In this document: one piece after another, positions 1 to 5,245 of the stretch | How the letters are laid out: every line of letters starts with the position of its first letter | How positions within the stretch are numbered: the stretch's first letter is position 1 | Assembly (NCBI GenBank): GCA_905235315.1 | Contig: CAJOLG010000051.1 | Span: 1 to 9,408, forward strand | Source of the DNA: an uncultured Solobacterium sp. | Lineage (GTDB): Bacteria > Bacillota_I > Bacilli_A > Erysipelotrichales > Erysipelotrichaceae | Reading direction: 5' to 3' | DNA: 9,408 bases | Made by a program: the position numbers and the translations under genes | Notes under the pieces: model-generated | What the model was told of the DNA's origin: nothing | The model's database searches: none | Seen by the model: the letters and a program-made list of their open reading frames with translations, nothing else

Positions 1-93
1 GATGAAAATGACCCAGGTGAGGCCCATGCAGATGAGTGCTGCGATAACCGTAAATATCAGTCCGCCTACTATTCGTTTGTCTTTTAATTTCAT
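1..93 (-). CDS. N-terminal fragment of a membrane or exported protein (cut by window edge)
   Basis: Reading leftwards from the ATG at 93-91 gives 31 open codons to the window edge with no stop. The peptide begins MKLKDKRIVGG, a short basic cytoplasmic tail. About 20 hydrophobic residues follow (LIFTVIAALICMGLTWVIFI), so this is a membrane anchor or an uncleaved signal. The ribosome site is weak: AAAGTGA lies about 12 bases before the ATG. Family and function cannot be told from the fragment. It is divergent from the methyltransferase gene, with a 261-base gap between them. Confidence 0.6.
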   Translation of the reverse strand, partial: MKLKDKRIVGGLIFTVIAALICMGLTWVIFI

Positions 94-232
94 AACGCGT
101 AATTCACTTTCTGTTCAAAGATATTGATTCGTCAGAATTAACTTTAACACACTTCTGAAGAAGTCCCGGCATGAGCATTCATGAAGGTGAAAGGATGTGG
201 GGTTGCTTCCTGCGAACGTCTGCTCATACATG

Positions 233-262
233 TTCATACAACGCTTGCATATTCCTTATAGT
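233..262 (+). promoter_or_regulatory. possible sigma-A-like promoter for the methyltransferase gene
   Basis: TTCATA (233-238) and TATAGT (257-262) are separated by 18 bases. They match the -35 and -10 consensus at 4/6 and 5/6. The transcript would have a leader of roughly 85 bases before the ATG at 355. The rest of the 94-354 gap holds a small hairpin (151-164, ACTTC-TGAA-GAAGT) and a 12-base tandem repeat, and no gene that I can support. Confidence 0.3.
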
Positions 263-265
263 TTC

Positions 266-289
266 TGAATGAGAAATTGAATGAGAAAT
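266..289 (+). repeat. exact tandem duplication of 12 bases
   Basis: TGAATGAGAAAT occurs twice back to back (266-277 and 278-289) with no mismatch. It lies between the putative -10 box and the methyltransferase start, so it would be in the 5' leader. Two copies are too few for a satellite array. It may be a slippage duplication or a paired binding site. Confidence 0.75.
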
Positions 290-354
290 CCACGCCAAAA
301 TATAAAAAAACCATCCGGATACAGGATATGCAGCGCTGCTGTTAATACAGAGAT

Positions 355-960
355 ATGACAGACACAGAAAACAAAACGTTGAGCTATTACAATCAAAATT
401 CCGCATCCTTTACCGGCACCACCCTGGATGTGGAATTCTCAGAGATCCAGGATACCTTTCTGGGATACCTGCCGGAAGGGGCGTTGATTCTGGACTTTGG
501 GTGCGGCTCCGGAAGAGATACGCGATACTTCTTAACGAAAGGATATGATGTTGAGGCGATTGACGGCTCCGAAGAGATGGTTCGGATTGCGTCCGAGAAT
601 ACAGGGATTGAAGTAAAGCATATGTTGTTTCAGGAACTGGATGAGGCAGAAAAATATGACGGCATTTTTGCCTGTGCTTCGATTCTTCATGTGAAATATC
701 AGGAGCTGCCGGATATCATGACACGGCTGCACAGGGCCTTAAAAAAGAACGGCATCCTGTATGTTTCGTTCAAGTACGGTGACTATGAAGGAGAACGGAA
801 CGGCCGTTACTTTACCGATATGACAGAAGCGAAGTTTGATGGTTTACTGAACGATGTGCCCCCGTTCCTCATCGTACAGGAGATGGTCACTGAAGATGTA
901 AGGCCCGGAAGATCGGATGAGAAATGGCTGAATGTCTTTCTGAGAAAGCCGGCACAATAA
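355..960 (+). CDS. class I SAM-dependent methyltransferase (TehB/UbiE-like fold)
   Basis: This 201-residue protein has a Rossmann-type methyltransferase core. The glycine-rich SAM loop is at residues 46-55 (LDFGCGSGRD). The acidic residue at the end of strand 2, which normally holds the SAM ribose, is D70 in AIDGSEEM. A strand-4 region follows at about 101-113 (YDGIFACASILHV). The length fits small stand-alone cytoplasmic methyltransferases. The substrate cannot be read from the sequence; the C-terminal half has no recognised substrate domain and no DNA-methylase NPPY or DPPY motif, so a restriction-modification methylase is unlikely. The start lacks a clear Shine-Dalgarno (only AGAG a few bases upstream). 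A terminator follows directly, so it is probably monocistronic. The fold is confident; the specific reaction is unknown. Confidence 0.88.
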   Translation: MTDTENKTLSYYNQNSASFTGTTLDVEFSEIQDTFLGYLPEGALILDFGCGSGRDTRYFLTKGYDVEAIDGSEEMVRIASENTGIEVKHMLFQELDEAEKYDGIFACASILHVKYQELPDIMTRLHRALKKNGILYVSFKYGDYEGERNGRYFTDMTEAKFDGLLNDVPPFLIVQEMVTEDVRPGRSDEKWLNVFLRKPAQ

Positions 961-978
961 CTGAAAGTAACAAGCATC

Positions 979-1004
979 ACATCCCGTGAAGGGATGTTTT
1001 CTTT
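979..1004 (+). terminator. intrinsic terminator after the methyltransferase
   Basis: The stem ACATCCC (979-985) and GGGATGT (991-997) is seven perfect pairs with a 5-base loop (GTGAA). A T-rich run, TTTTCTTT, follows at 997-1004. It lies 19 bases past the methyltransferase stop and separates that gene from the zinc-ribbon gene. Confidence 0.8.
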
Positions 1005-1019
1005 ACGCAGTCTTTCGGA

Positions 1020-1050
1020 TTGACCGTTTCCCAGGGAACAGACGTATGGT
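1020..1050 (+). promoter_or_regulatory. possible promoter with internal palindrome, upstream of the zinc-ribbon gene
   Basis: TTGACC (1020-1025) is a good -35 match. TATGGT (1045-1050) is a fair -10 match, but the 19-base spacing is long. Between them sits an 11-base palindrome, TTCCC-A-GGGAA (1028-1038), in a position where a repressor could block RNA polymerase. No regulator gene that would bind it is visible nearby. Confidence 0.3.
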
Positions 1051-1083
1051 AAAACTGATCGTTTATGACAGGAGGGTATGATC

Positions 1084-1782
1084 ATGGCTGTACGGCTGAT
1101 TGCGGTGAAATGTCCGGAATGCGGAGCGACACTGAATATCGAAGAAGACCGGAAACAGGCATTCTGTACGTACTGCGGTACAAAGGTATTGATACATAAC
1201 GACAATGAATATATCTACCGGAATATTGACGAGGCCAGAGTAAAACAGGCAGAGACTGACCGCATTGTAAAAGAGAAACAGATGGAGTTTGCGGAGCGCA
1301 GATGGCAGGCGGAAGAAGCCAAACGGAAAGGCAGGATCAAACTTGCGTTAGGACTGGGTGCTGTCGGTGTGTTACTGATGATCGTTGGGCAAATGGCCGG
1401 CAAAGCAACAGGCGACAGTAATTCCAGTTTTTATATGCTGGCAATGGTAGGGATGCTCATAGCAGAGGTAGGTGCGATTGTGGCAATGTCAGGAAAGACC
1501 GAAGAAGAGACCGACGGCAATATCTACTCCGATACTGCTAAGCTTCCGGATATTGCATATAACTATGAACGAAAAGACTATCGGGCTATAGAAACCGTAT
1601 TACGCAGTGCAGGCTTTACCAATATAAAATGTGTACCGCTCAATGATCTCGCGTTCAGTGTGCTGTATAAACCGGGTATGGTGGAATCCGTTACCATAAA
1701 CGGAAAAGATAATCTCAGTTCGACAAAGAAGTATTCCAAAGACGCAAAGATTGTTATTTCTTACCACAGCAAGGGAAGATAA
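1084..1782 (+). CDS. zinc-ribbon membrane protein with PASTA-like C-terminal domain
   Basis: The 232-residue protein starts with a zinc ribbon: CPEC (C10, C13) and CTYC (C28, C31) are spaced as a four-cysteine metal site. A charged, probably helical stretch (about 46-82) leads to two hydrophobic segments (about 84-104 and 117-136) that should form a membrane hairpin. Residues 147-232 include a segment of the form RAIETVLRSAGFTNI and later VESVTINGK, which resembles PASTA-like or similar small extracytoplasmic domains. That resemblance is my reading of the pattern. The in-frame ATG at 1078 lies 1 base after the GGAGGG ribosome site (1071-1076). The ATG at 1084 is 7 bases after it and is the better start. 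Similar zinc-ribbon/two-helix proteins occur in many Clostridia, but no function is established. A terminator upstream and a promoter-like sequence suggest its own transcript. Confidence 0.8.
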   Translation: MAVRLIAVKCPECGATLNIEEDRKQAFCTYCGTKVLIHNDNEYIYRNIDEARVKQAETDRIVKEKQMEFAERRWQAEEAKRKGRIKLALGLGAVGVLLMIVGQMAGKATGDSNSSFYMLAMVGMLIAEVGAIVAMSGKTEEETDGNIYSDTAKLPDIAYNYERKDYRAIETVLRSAGFTNIKCVPLNDLAFSVLYKPGMVESVTINGKDNLSSTKKYSKDAKIVISYHSKGR

Positions 1783-1825
1783 TCGCAAAAAAATGTAATT
1801 CAACAGGAAACAACCCTTTGTACTC

Positions 1826-1834
1826 TGCGATAAT
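1826..1834 (+). promoter_or_regulatory. extended -10 element just before the HNH gene
   Basis: TGC-GATAAT (1826-1834) matches the extended -10 form TGnTATAAT with one mismatch in the hexamer. No good -35 is present, as is usual for extended -10 promoters. Transcription would begin near 1841, only about 3 bases before the ATG at 1844. Confidence 0.4.
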
Positions 1835-1843
1835 AAGTACAGG

Positions 1844-3016
1844 ATGACAGACATGCACAATTATCAGAACAACAGCGTTGTTCTGAACATTGATCCGCAA
1901 TATTACAACACGCTTGATATCGAGAGTTTTTTTCTCATGATGAAAGACCCTTCGTATTGTTATAAGTTTTACTGGCTGGAGGCAATCGTAAAACTGATAT
2001 CAAGGAATGTGGAAGAGACCACATTCAATGAGATCATTGATGAGATGATTGTAAATGCGTGGTATTCCGTATGTGAGTTTCATATTCATTTAAGCGGTAT
2101 TCAGAACGGAGAGGTAAGGGACGGTCTGGAACGGGCAGTCCTGAAGTTAAAAGAAATCACCGGTCTGAATGCGAATGCTTCTTCTGCAGAGATACACAAT
2201 GCGATTAATGAACATGCATCAGAATTAAAGCCCTATAAAGAACAGTTGACCAATATGGTCCCTTACCGGGCATTGGCCGGCTTCTTTCAGAAGACGGAGA
2301 AGCATGTGAACTGGGAAAGCGCCAGAAGAGTGATTGCGTTTATGGATGAGGTGAATCAGACAAATACACTTCCATATACGCTTGGCAGCTCTCCAAAGCT
2401 GAAGAAGGAAGTGCATATCAATCCGGCATGGGCAGAGATGATCAGAGAGAATACGGTATCTATCCTGGGCTGGATACAGTATGAAAAGCTGAAGTGGTTA
2501 CAGACCAATAATCCGGAAGTGCCTGGTTTAGTACATAAATTACTGCCGATGGATGTAAAGATGCGGAAGCTGAATAACGTGCGGAATTTATGGAAAGGCG
2601 TATTGGAACGTACGGTTATTACGGATGTCTTTAATGGTCAGATATTAAACAACACATCATATGATATCGATCACTTCATACCATGGTCATTTGTCATGAA
2701 TGATGAGTTATGGAATCTGATGCCGATGGATTCCGGTCTGAATTCTTCCAAGAGCAATAACCTTCCGAAATGGAATCCATTCTTTGATCACTTCTCTGAC
2801 AACCAGTACATAATGTATGAACTGGTTAACAGAGACAATGATATCCGGAAGAAATATGAAGGATGTTACAGAGACAATCTGCATTCCATCTGGGCAGGGC
2901 AGGAATTATATCGGCCCGGTAATACAAAAGAAGTATTCAAAACAATCCTGGAAACCAATATGAAACCCCTGTATGACTCTGCGAAGAGACAGGGATATGC
3001 GGAGTGGAGGTATTGA
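1844..3016 (+). CDS. HNH endonuclease domain protein
   Basis: This 390-residue soluble protein carries a C-terminal HNH nuclease motif of the beta-beta-alpha metal type. DIDHFIPWSF is at 274-283 (catalytic H277 preceded by D276), N291 sits in LWNLMP, and the final Asn/Lys helix is GLNSSKSNNLP (about 298-308). The order DH-P, NL, N-x-x-K is the pattern seen in HNH_4-like nucleases, the broad group that also includes the Cas9 HNH domain. Residues 1-270 are helical-looking, with a tryptophan- and tyrosine-rich stretch near 36-80 (YCYKFYWLEAIV and later AWYSVCEFHIHL), and match no domain I can name. They may bind DNA or a partner. The start is uncertain: ATG 1844, or ATG 1853 with AGG (1841-1843) as a weak ribosome site. 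G+C is low (19/60 at 2641-2700), which hints at transfer. No methylase or helicase partner is adjacent, so a role in defence or as a solo nuclease is inference. Confidence 0.85.
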   Translation: MTDMHNYQNNSVVLNIDPQYYNTLDIESFFLMMKDPSYCYKFYWLEAIVKLISRNVEETTFNEIIDEMIVNAWYSVCEFHIHLSGIQNGEVRDGLERAVLKLKEITGLNANASSAEIHNAINEHASELKPYKEQLTNMVPYRALAGFFQKTEKHVNWESARRVIAFMDEVNQTNTLPYTLGSSPKLKKEVHINPAWAEMIRENTVSILGWIQYEKLKWLQTNNPEVPGLVHKLLPMDVKMRKLNNVRNLWKGVLERTVITDVFNGQILNNTSYDIDHFIPWSFVMNDELWNLMPMDSGLNSSKSNNLPKWNPFFDHFSDNQYIMYELVNRDNDIRKKYEGCYRDNLHSIWAGQELYRPGNTKEVFKTILETNMKPLYDSAKRQGYAEWRY

Positions 3017-3033
3017 TCGCAAACGGCCATGCC

Positions 3034-3100
3034 CCGGATTGAAACTGCTGAATGCGGAAACATTCATGCATCCTGCGGTCAGTGAACCAATCCGGTTTTC
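3034..3100 (+). promoter_or_regulatory. structured leader or attenuator-like element before the lipoprotein gene
   Basis: CCGGATTG (3034-3041) is exactly complementary to CAATCCGG (3088-3095), and TTTTC follows at once (3096-3100). Inside lie ACTG (3044-3047) opposite CAGT (3080-3083), and a 6-pair hairpin TGAATG/CATTCA (3049-3054 and 3061-3066, loop CGGAAA). The strong ribosome site of the lipoprotein gene (3107-3112) begins only 7 bases after the T run. It may be the terminator of the HNH gene, or a 5' leader controlling the lipoprotein. It matches no riboswitch class that I recognise. Confidence 0.4.
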
Positions 3101-3118
3101 AACAGAAGGAGGAAAATG

Positions 3119-3778
3119 ATGAAAAAAGTATTGAGTGTATTACTGTCTGCAGTAATGACCGTATCTCTTACTGCCTGCGGTTCCAGCACAAATGAAGGAA
3201 CAGTGGATTCCGGTCAGGCAGAAGCTGCCGCGCAGCAGGCTGCGGATACCGTGGCTAACGAAGAAGATCTGATTGTGGATGAGGCATGGGATGAACTGGA
3301 AAGCCTCGGCAAAATAGAAACCGAAAACGGAATCTTCTTTGTGTCCATTACATTGCCTGCAGATATCGCAGGGGAAGAAGTTACTCAGGAGAGTCTTGAT
3401 GCCAAAGCAGGGGAGAACTATATTTCCGCCAGGCTGAATGACGATGGATCTGTTACCTATAAGATGACCAAAGCCCAGCATAAAGCGATGCTGGACGGAA
3501 TGGTTGAAAGCATGGACGAAGCCTTACAGGAACTGACAGACAGTGATCAATATGCATTTGCGGATATCAGGCATAACAGCGACTTCACATCCTTTGATGT
3601 CACACTTGATACCAACGAGCTTGGATTAACCGAAAGCTTTATGGTCGTCGCGTTCTATATGTACGGTGGTATTTACGGTCTGTTCTCCGGCCATGAAGCA
3701 GATAACATTCAGGTAAACTTCTATTCGCCGGACGGAACACTGATCAATACCGGGAATTCAAAAGATCTGGAAGGATAA
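3119..3778 (+). CDS. small secreted lipoprotein of unknown function
   Basis: The 219-residue protein has a lipoprotein signal peptide: MKKVLSVLLSAVMTVSLTAC with lipobox LTAC and lipidated C20. It should be anchored to the outer face of the membrane. An acidic, Ala/Gln-rich linker (about 25-60) follows, then a folded domain from about 65. That domain contains DGSVTYKMTKAQHKAML and, near the end, a segment resembling a beta-rich closing half (FMVVAFYMYGGIYGLFSG, then DNIQVNFYSPDGTLINTG). Lipoproteins of this layout are common in gut Firmicutes, but I know no function for them. There is no catalytic motif and no substrate-binding-protein fold signature. AGGAGG at 3107-3112 is 6 bases before the ATG at 3119 and only 3 before the ATG at 3116, so 3119 is preferred. 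A terminator follows at 3814. Confidence 0.85.
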   Translation: MKKVLSVLLSAVMTVSLTACGSSTNEGTVDSGQAEAAAQQAADTVANEEDLIVDEAWDELESLGKIETENGIFFVSITLPADIAGEEVTQESLDAKAGENYISARLNDDGSVTYKMTKAQHKAMLDGMVESMDEALQELTDSDQYAFADIRHNSDFTSFDVTLDTNELGLTESFMVVAFYMYGGIYGLFSGHEADNIQVNFYSPDGTLINTGNSKDLEG

Positions 3779-3813
3779 GACTGGATTATTCTTTCAGTTT
3801 ATAAAAAAAGAAG

Positions 3814-3846
3814 ATGGCTGCCGGTAAGTATCTGGCAGCCATTTTC
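3814..3846 (+). terminator. intrinsic terminator after the lipoprotein gene
   Basis: ATGGCTGCC (3814-3822) and GGCAGCCAT (3834-3842) form nine perfect pairs around an 11-base loop, followed by a short T run (TTTTC to 3846). The preceding A-rich run (3803-3809) can extend the stem and might give weak termination on the other strand as well. Confidence 0.75.
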
Positions 3847-3852
3847 GGGTAT

Positions 3853-3890
3853 CAGGAAGTAACGCATAGACAGTATTGGGGCGTTACCTG
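3853..3890. repeat. imperfect inverted repeat in the intergenic region
   Basis: GTAACGC (3859-3865) pairs perfectly with GCGTTAC (3881-3887) around a 15-base loop. CAG (3853-3855) and CTG (3888-3890) extend it past a 3-base bulge. There is no T run, so it does not look like a terminator. Apart from this hairpin and the terminator at 3964, I see nothing in 3847-4002. Confidence 0.4.
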
Positions 3891-3963
3891 CCGTCGAATT
3901 CTCCGATGACAGTTGATAAAAATGATATGTAATTCCATGTTGCGGGAGGAAACAGAAGGGATA

Positions 3964-3991
3964 GAAAAACGCGTCTCGTTTGAAGACGCGT
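3964..3991 (-). terminator. intrinsic terminator of the double-glycine peptide gene
   Basis: On the minus strand, ACGCGTCT and AGACGCGT (arms at 3984-3991 and 3969-3976) form eight perfect pairs with a 7-base loop. Five T residues follow (the A run at 3964-3968 on the plus strand). It begins 11 bases past the stop codon of the peptide gene. Confidence 0.85.
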
Positions 3992-4002
3992 CGCGTTCTT
4001 TA

Positions 4003-4278
4003 TCAGAATCCTGAGCCGTACTTATCGGTTGCCTCTTTGATCGAGTTGGGCTGTCTGCCCATATCCTTGGTGAAGTGAACGATTGCGTTGGCTTCGTTGA
4101 TTTCGAGATAATGACCCCGCCAGTAATAATCACCGGTGTTGAACAGATATCCCCAGGTTCCGGGGGATCCGTCAAGTTTCCGAAGTTCGAGACCGGCTTC
4201 TTTGCCGTCTTCTTCCGTGATATACCAGGACCCGCCGTTTACTTCCTGCAGTGCTTCATCTTTGATTTTTTCAGACAT
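4003..4278 (-). CDS. double-glycine leader peptide (bacteriocin-like secreted peptide)
   Basis: This 91-residue product opens with MSEKIKDEALQEVNGG, a classic double-glycine leader: acidic, helical, with hydrophobic residues at the usual spacing (L10, V13) and G15-G16 at the cleavage site. Such leaders are cut and exported by ABC transporters with a C39 peptidase domain; none lies in this window. The predicted mature part is 75 residues, from SWYITEED to the C-terminal YGSGF. It has no cysteine, so it is not a lanthipeptide or a disulfide-bonded class IIa bacteriocin. By my count it has 12 acidic and 8 Lys/Arg residues, which is unusual because most bacteriocins are cationic. It is aromatic and Gly-rich in the middle (TWGYLFNTGDYYWRGHY). 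AGGAGG lies 10 bases before the ATG. It has its own -10 box and terminator, so it is monocistronic. A signal, a toxin or an unmodified peptide are all possible. Confidence 0.8.
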   Translation of the reverse strand: MSEKIKDEALQEVNGGSWYITEEDGKEAGLELRKLDGSPGTWGYLFNTGDYYWRGHYLEINEANAIVHFTKDMGRQPNSIKEATDKYGSGF

Positions 4279-4308
4279 TGTTCTGTAACCTCCTGTCCTT
4301 TCATATAT

Positions 4309-4314
4309 ATTATA
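4309..4314 (-). promoter_or_regulatory. -10 box of the double-glycine peptide gene
   Basis: The minus strand reads TATAAT, a perfect consensus -10, 30 bases before the ATG. The predicted start site (about 4302) leaves room for the AGGAGG ribosome site. No convincing -35 is visible at 16-18 bases, so the promoter may need an activator. Confidence 0.55.
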
Positions 4315-4442
4315 CGAAACTGTCTGTCCGAAATCCTCGGATTGCCCGGATATCAGCGCAAAAGAGACCCGCCGATTCCTTCTTTCTCATACATGAATCT
4401 GAAAACACAAAAGAAACGAATGGTGCGGAATCGGTAATACGC

Positions 4443-4448
4443 TATGAT
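4443..4448 (+). promoter_or_regulatory. -10-like box immediately before the SGNH gene
   Basis: TATGAT (4443-4448, 5/6 match) ends 8 bases before the GTG at 4457, so transcription would start at or next to the start codon. An overlapping TATAGT (4449-4454) also matches 5/6, so the exact hexamer is ambiguous. No good -35 is seen. Confidence 0.35.
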
Positions 4449-4456
4449 TATAGTTG

Positions 4457-5245
4457 GTGAAACAGAAACGAAAGAAACGGACATCGCAAAGATACCGGAA
4501 GTATAAACGGGTCGCCGGGATGATTCTGACCGTATTCATGGCAGTCATGTTTGGGCTTGGCGTCCGGAGTTTTTTTGTGGTTCCGCCTGAAGCGAAACGG
4601 GAAGCGGAAGAAATCGAAGAGATGCTGAGGAGACAGCAGGAAGAAGAGGAAGCCCGCAAGAAGGCATTGCAGGAAGAACTTGCCCGCAAAGCGGCAGAAG
4701 AAGCGGAACAGAGACGGATTGAAGAAGAGCTTGCCGCAAATCCCCTGAAGGCGAAGTATACCGACGCCGCTGAAATGACCGTTGTCGGAATCGGGGATTC
4801 GGTGATGCTGGCAGCGAGTGATGCTCTGTATGAAGCGTTTCCGAACGGATACTTTGACGCCGTGTTCGGGCGGACGATTTATGACGGCAAGAAAGTCGCC
4901 GCATCGCTTGCCCAGCAGGATACCCTCGGAGATGTGGTGGTGTTCTCCCTCGGCGCCAACTCCTATATTGAAGAAGCAGATGTGGAGGAACTGATTCAGA
5001 CCTGCGGGGACCGGCCCACCTTCTGGCTTACGACATTCGGCGTAACCAATGACTCAAACGAAAAGACAGAGCGGGTCATAAGCCGTTATGACAAAGCGTA
5101 TATGATCGACTGGGGATCTTTGGCCGCAGAACATATCAATACCTATATTCTGGCCGACGGGCTTCATCCCACTGCGGAGGGCTCCAGGGCATATGCGCAG
5201 CTGATTCATGACACGATCAACGAACAGGTGCTTGGAAAATCATGA
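4457..5245 (+). CDS. membrane-anchored SGNH-hydrolase (OatA C-terminal-like esterase/acetyltransferase domain)
   Basis: The product is about 262 residues; numbering here counts from the TTG at 4454. A very basic tail (KQKRKKR and more) precedes one transmembrane helix (about 20-42). A charged helical stretch rich in Glu, Arg and Ala (about 46-95) looks like a coiled-coil stalk. The SGNH domain follows: VVGIGDSVML with nucleophile S116, GR at 139-140, SLGAN at 165-169 (block III Gly and Asn), and ADGLHP with D235 and H238 completing the triad. MIDWGSLAAEH and the DGLHPTAEGSRAYAQLI ending resemble the extracytoplasmic domain of OatA, which moves acetyl groups to peptidoglycan MurNAc. It is translationally coupled to the acyltransferase gene (ATGA overlap). 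Start codon: an in-frame stop (TAG, 4451) precedes TTG 4454 and GTG 4457, and no ribosome site is present; I prefer GTG. Confidence 0.88.
   Translation: MKQKRKKRTSQRYRKYKRVAGMILTVFMAVMFGLGVRSFFVVPPEAKREAEEIEEMLRRQQEEEEARKKALQEELARKAAEEAEQRRIEEELAANPLKAKYTDAAEMTVVGIGDSVMLAASDALYEAFPNGYFDAVFGRTIYDGKKVAASLAQQDTLGDVVVFSLGANSYIEEADVEELIQTCGDRPTFWLTTFGVTNDSNEKTERVISRYDKAYMIDWGSLAAEHINTYILADGLHPTAEGSRAYAQLIHDTINEQVLGKS

Noticed and set aside
328..345. Five-codon leader peptide upstream of the methyltransferase
   Set aside because: An ATG followed by four codons and a stop occurs easily by chance; no ribosome site and no attenuator structure support it.
355..960. DNA methylase of a restriction-modification system paired with the HNH nuclease
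   Set aside because: The methyltransferase lacks NPPY/DPPY or PC catalytic motifs and a target-recognition region. A terminator and another gene separate it from the nuclease.
4075..4437. Plus-strand open frame of 120 codons over the double-glycine peptide gene
   Set aside because: The minus-strand gene has a good leader motif, AGGAGG, a -10 and a terminator. The plus frame has no ribosome site and no recognisable domain.
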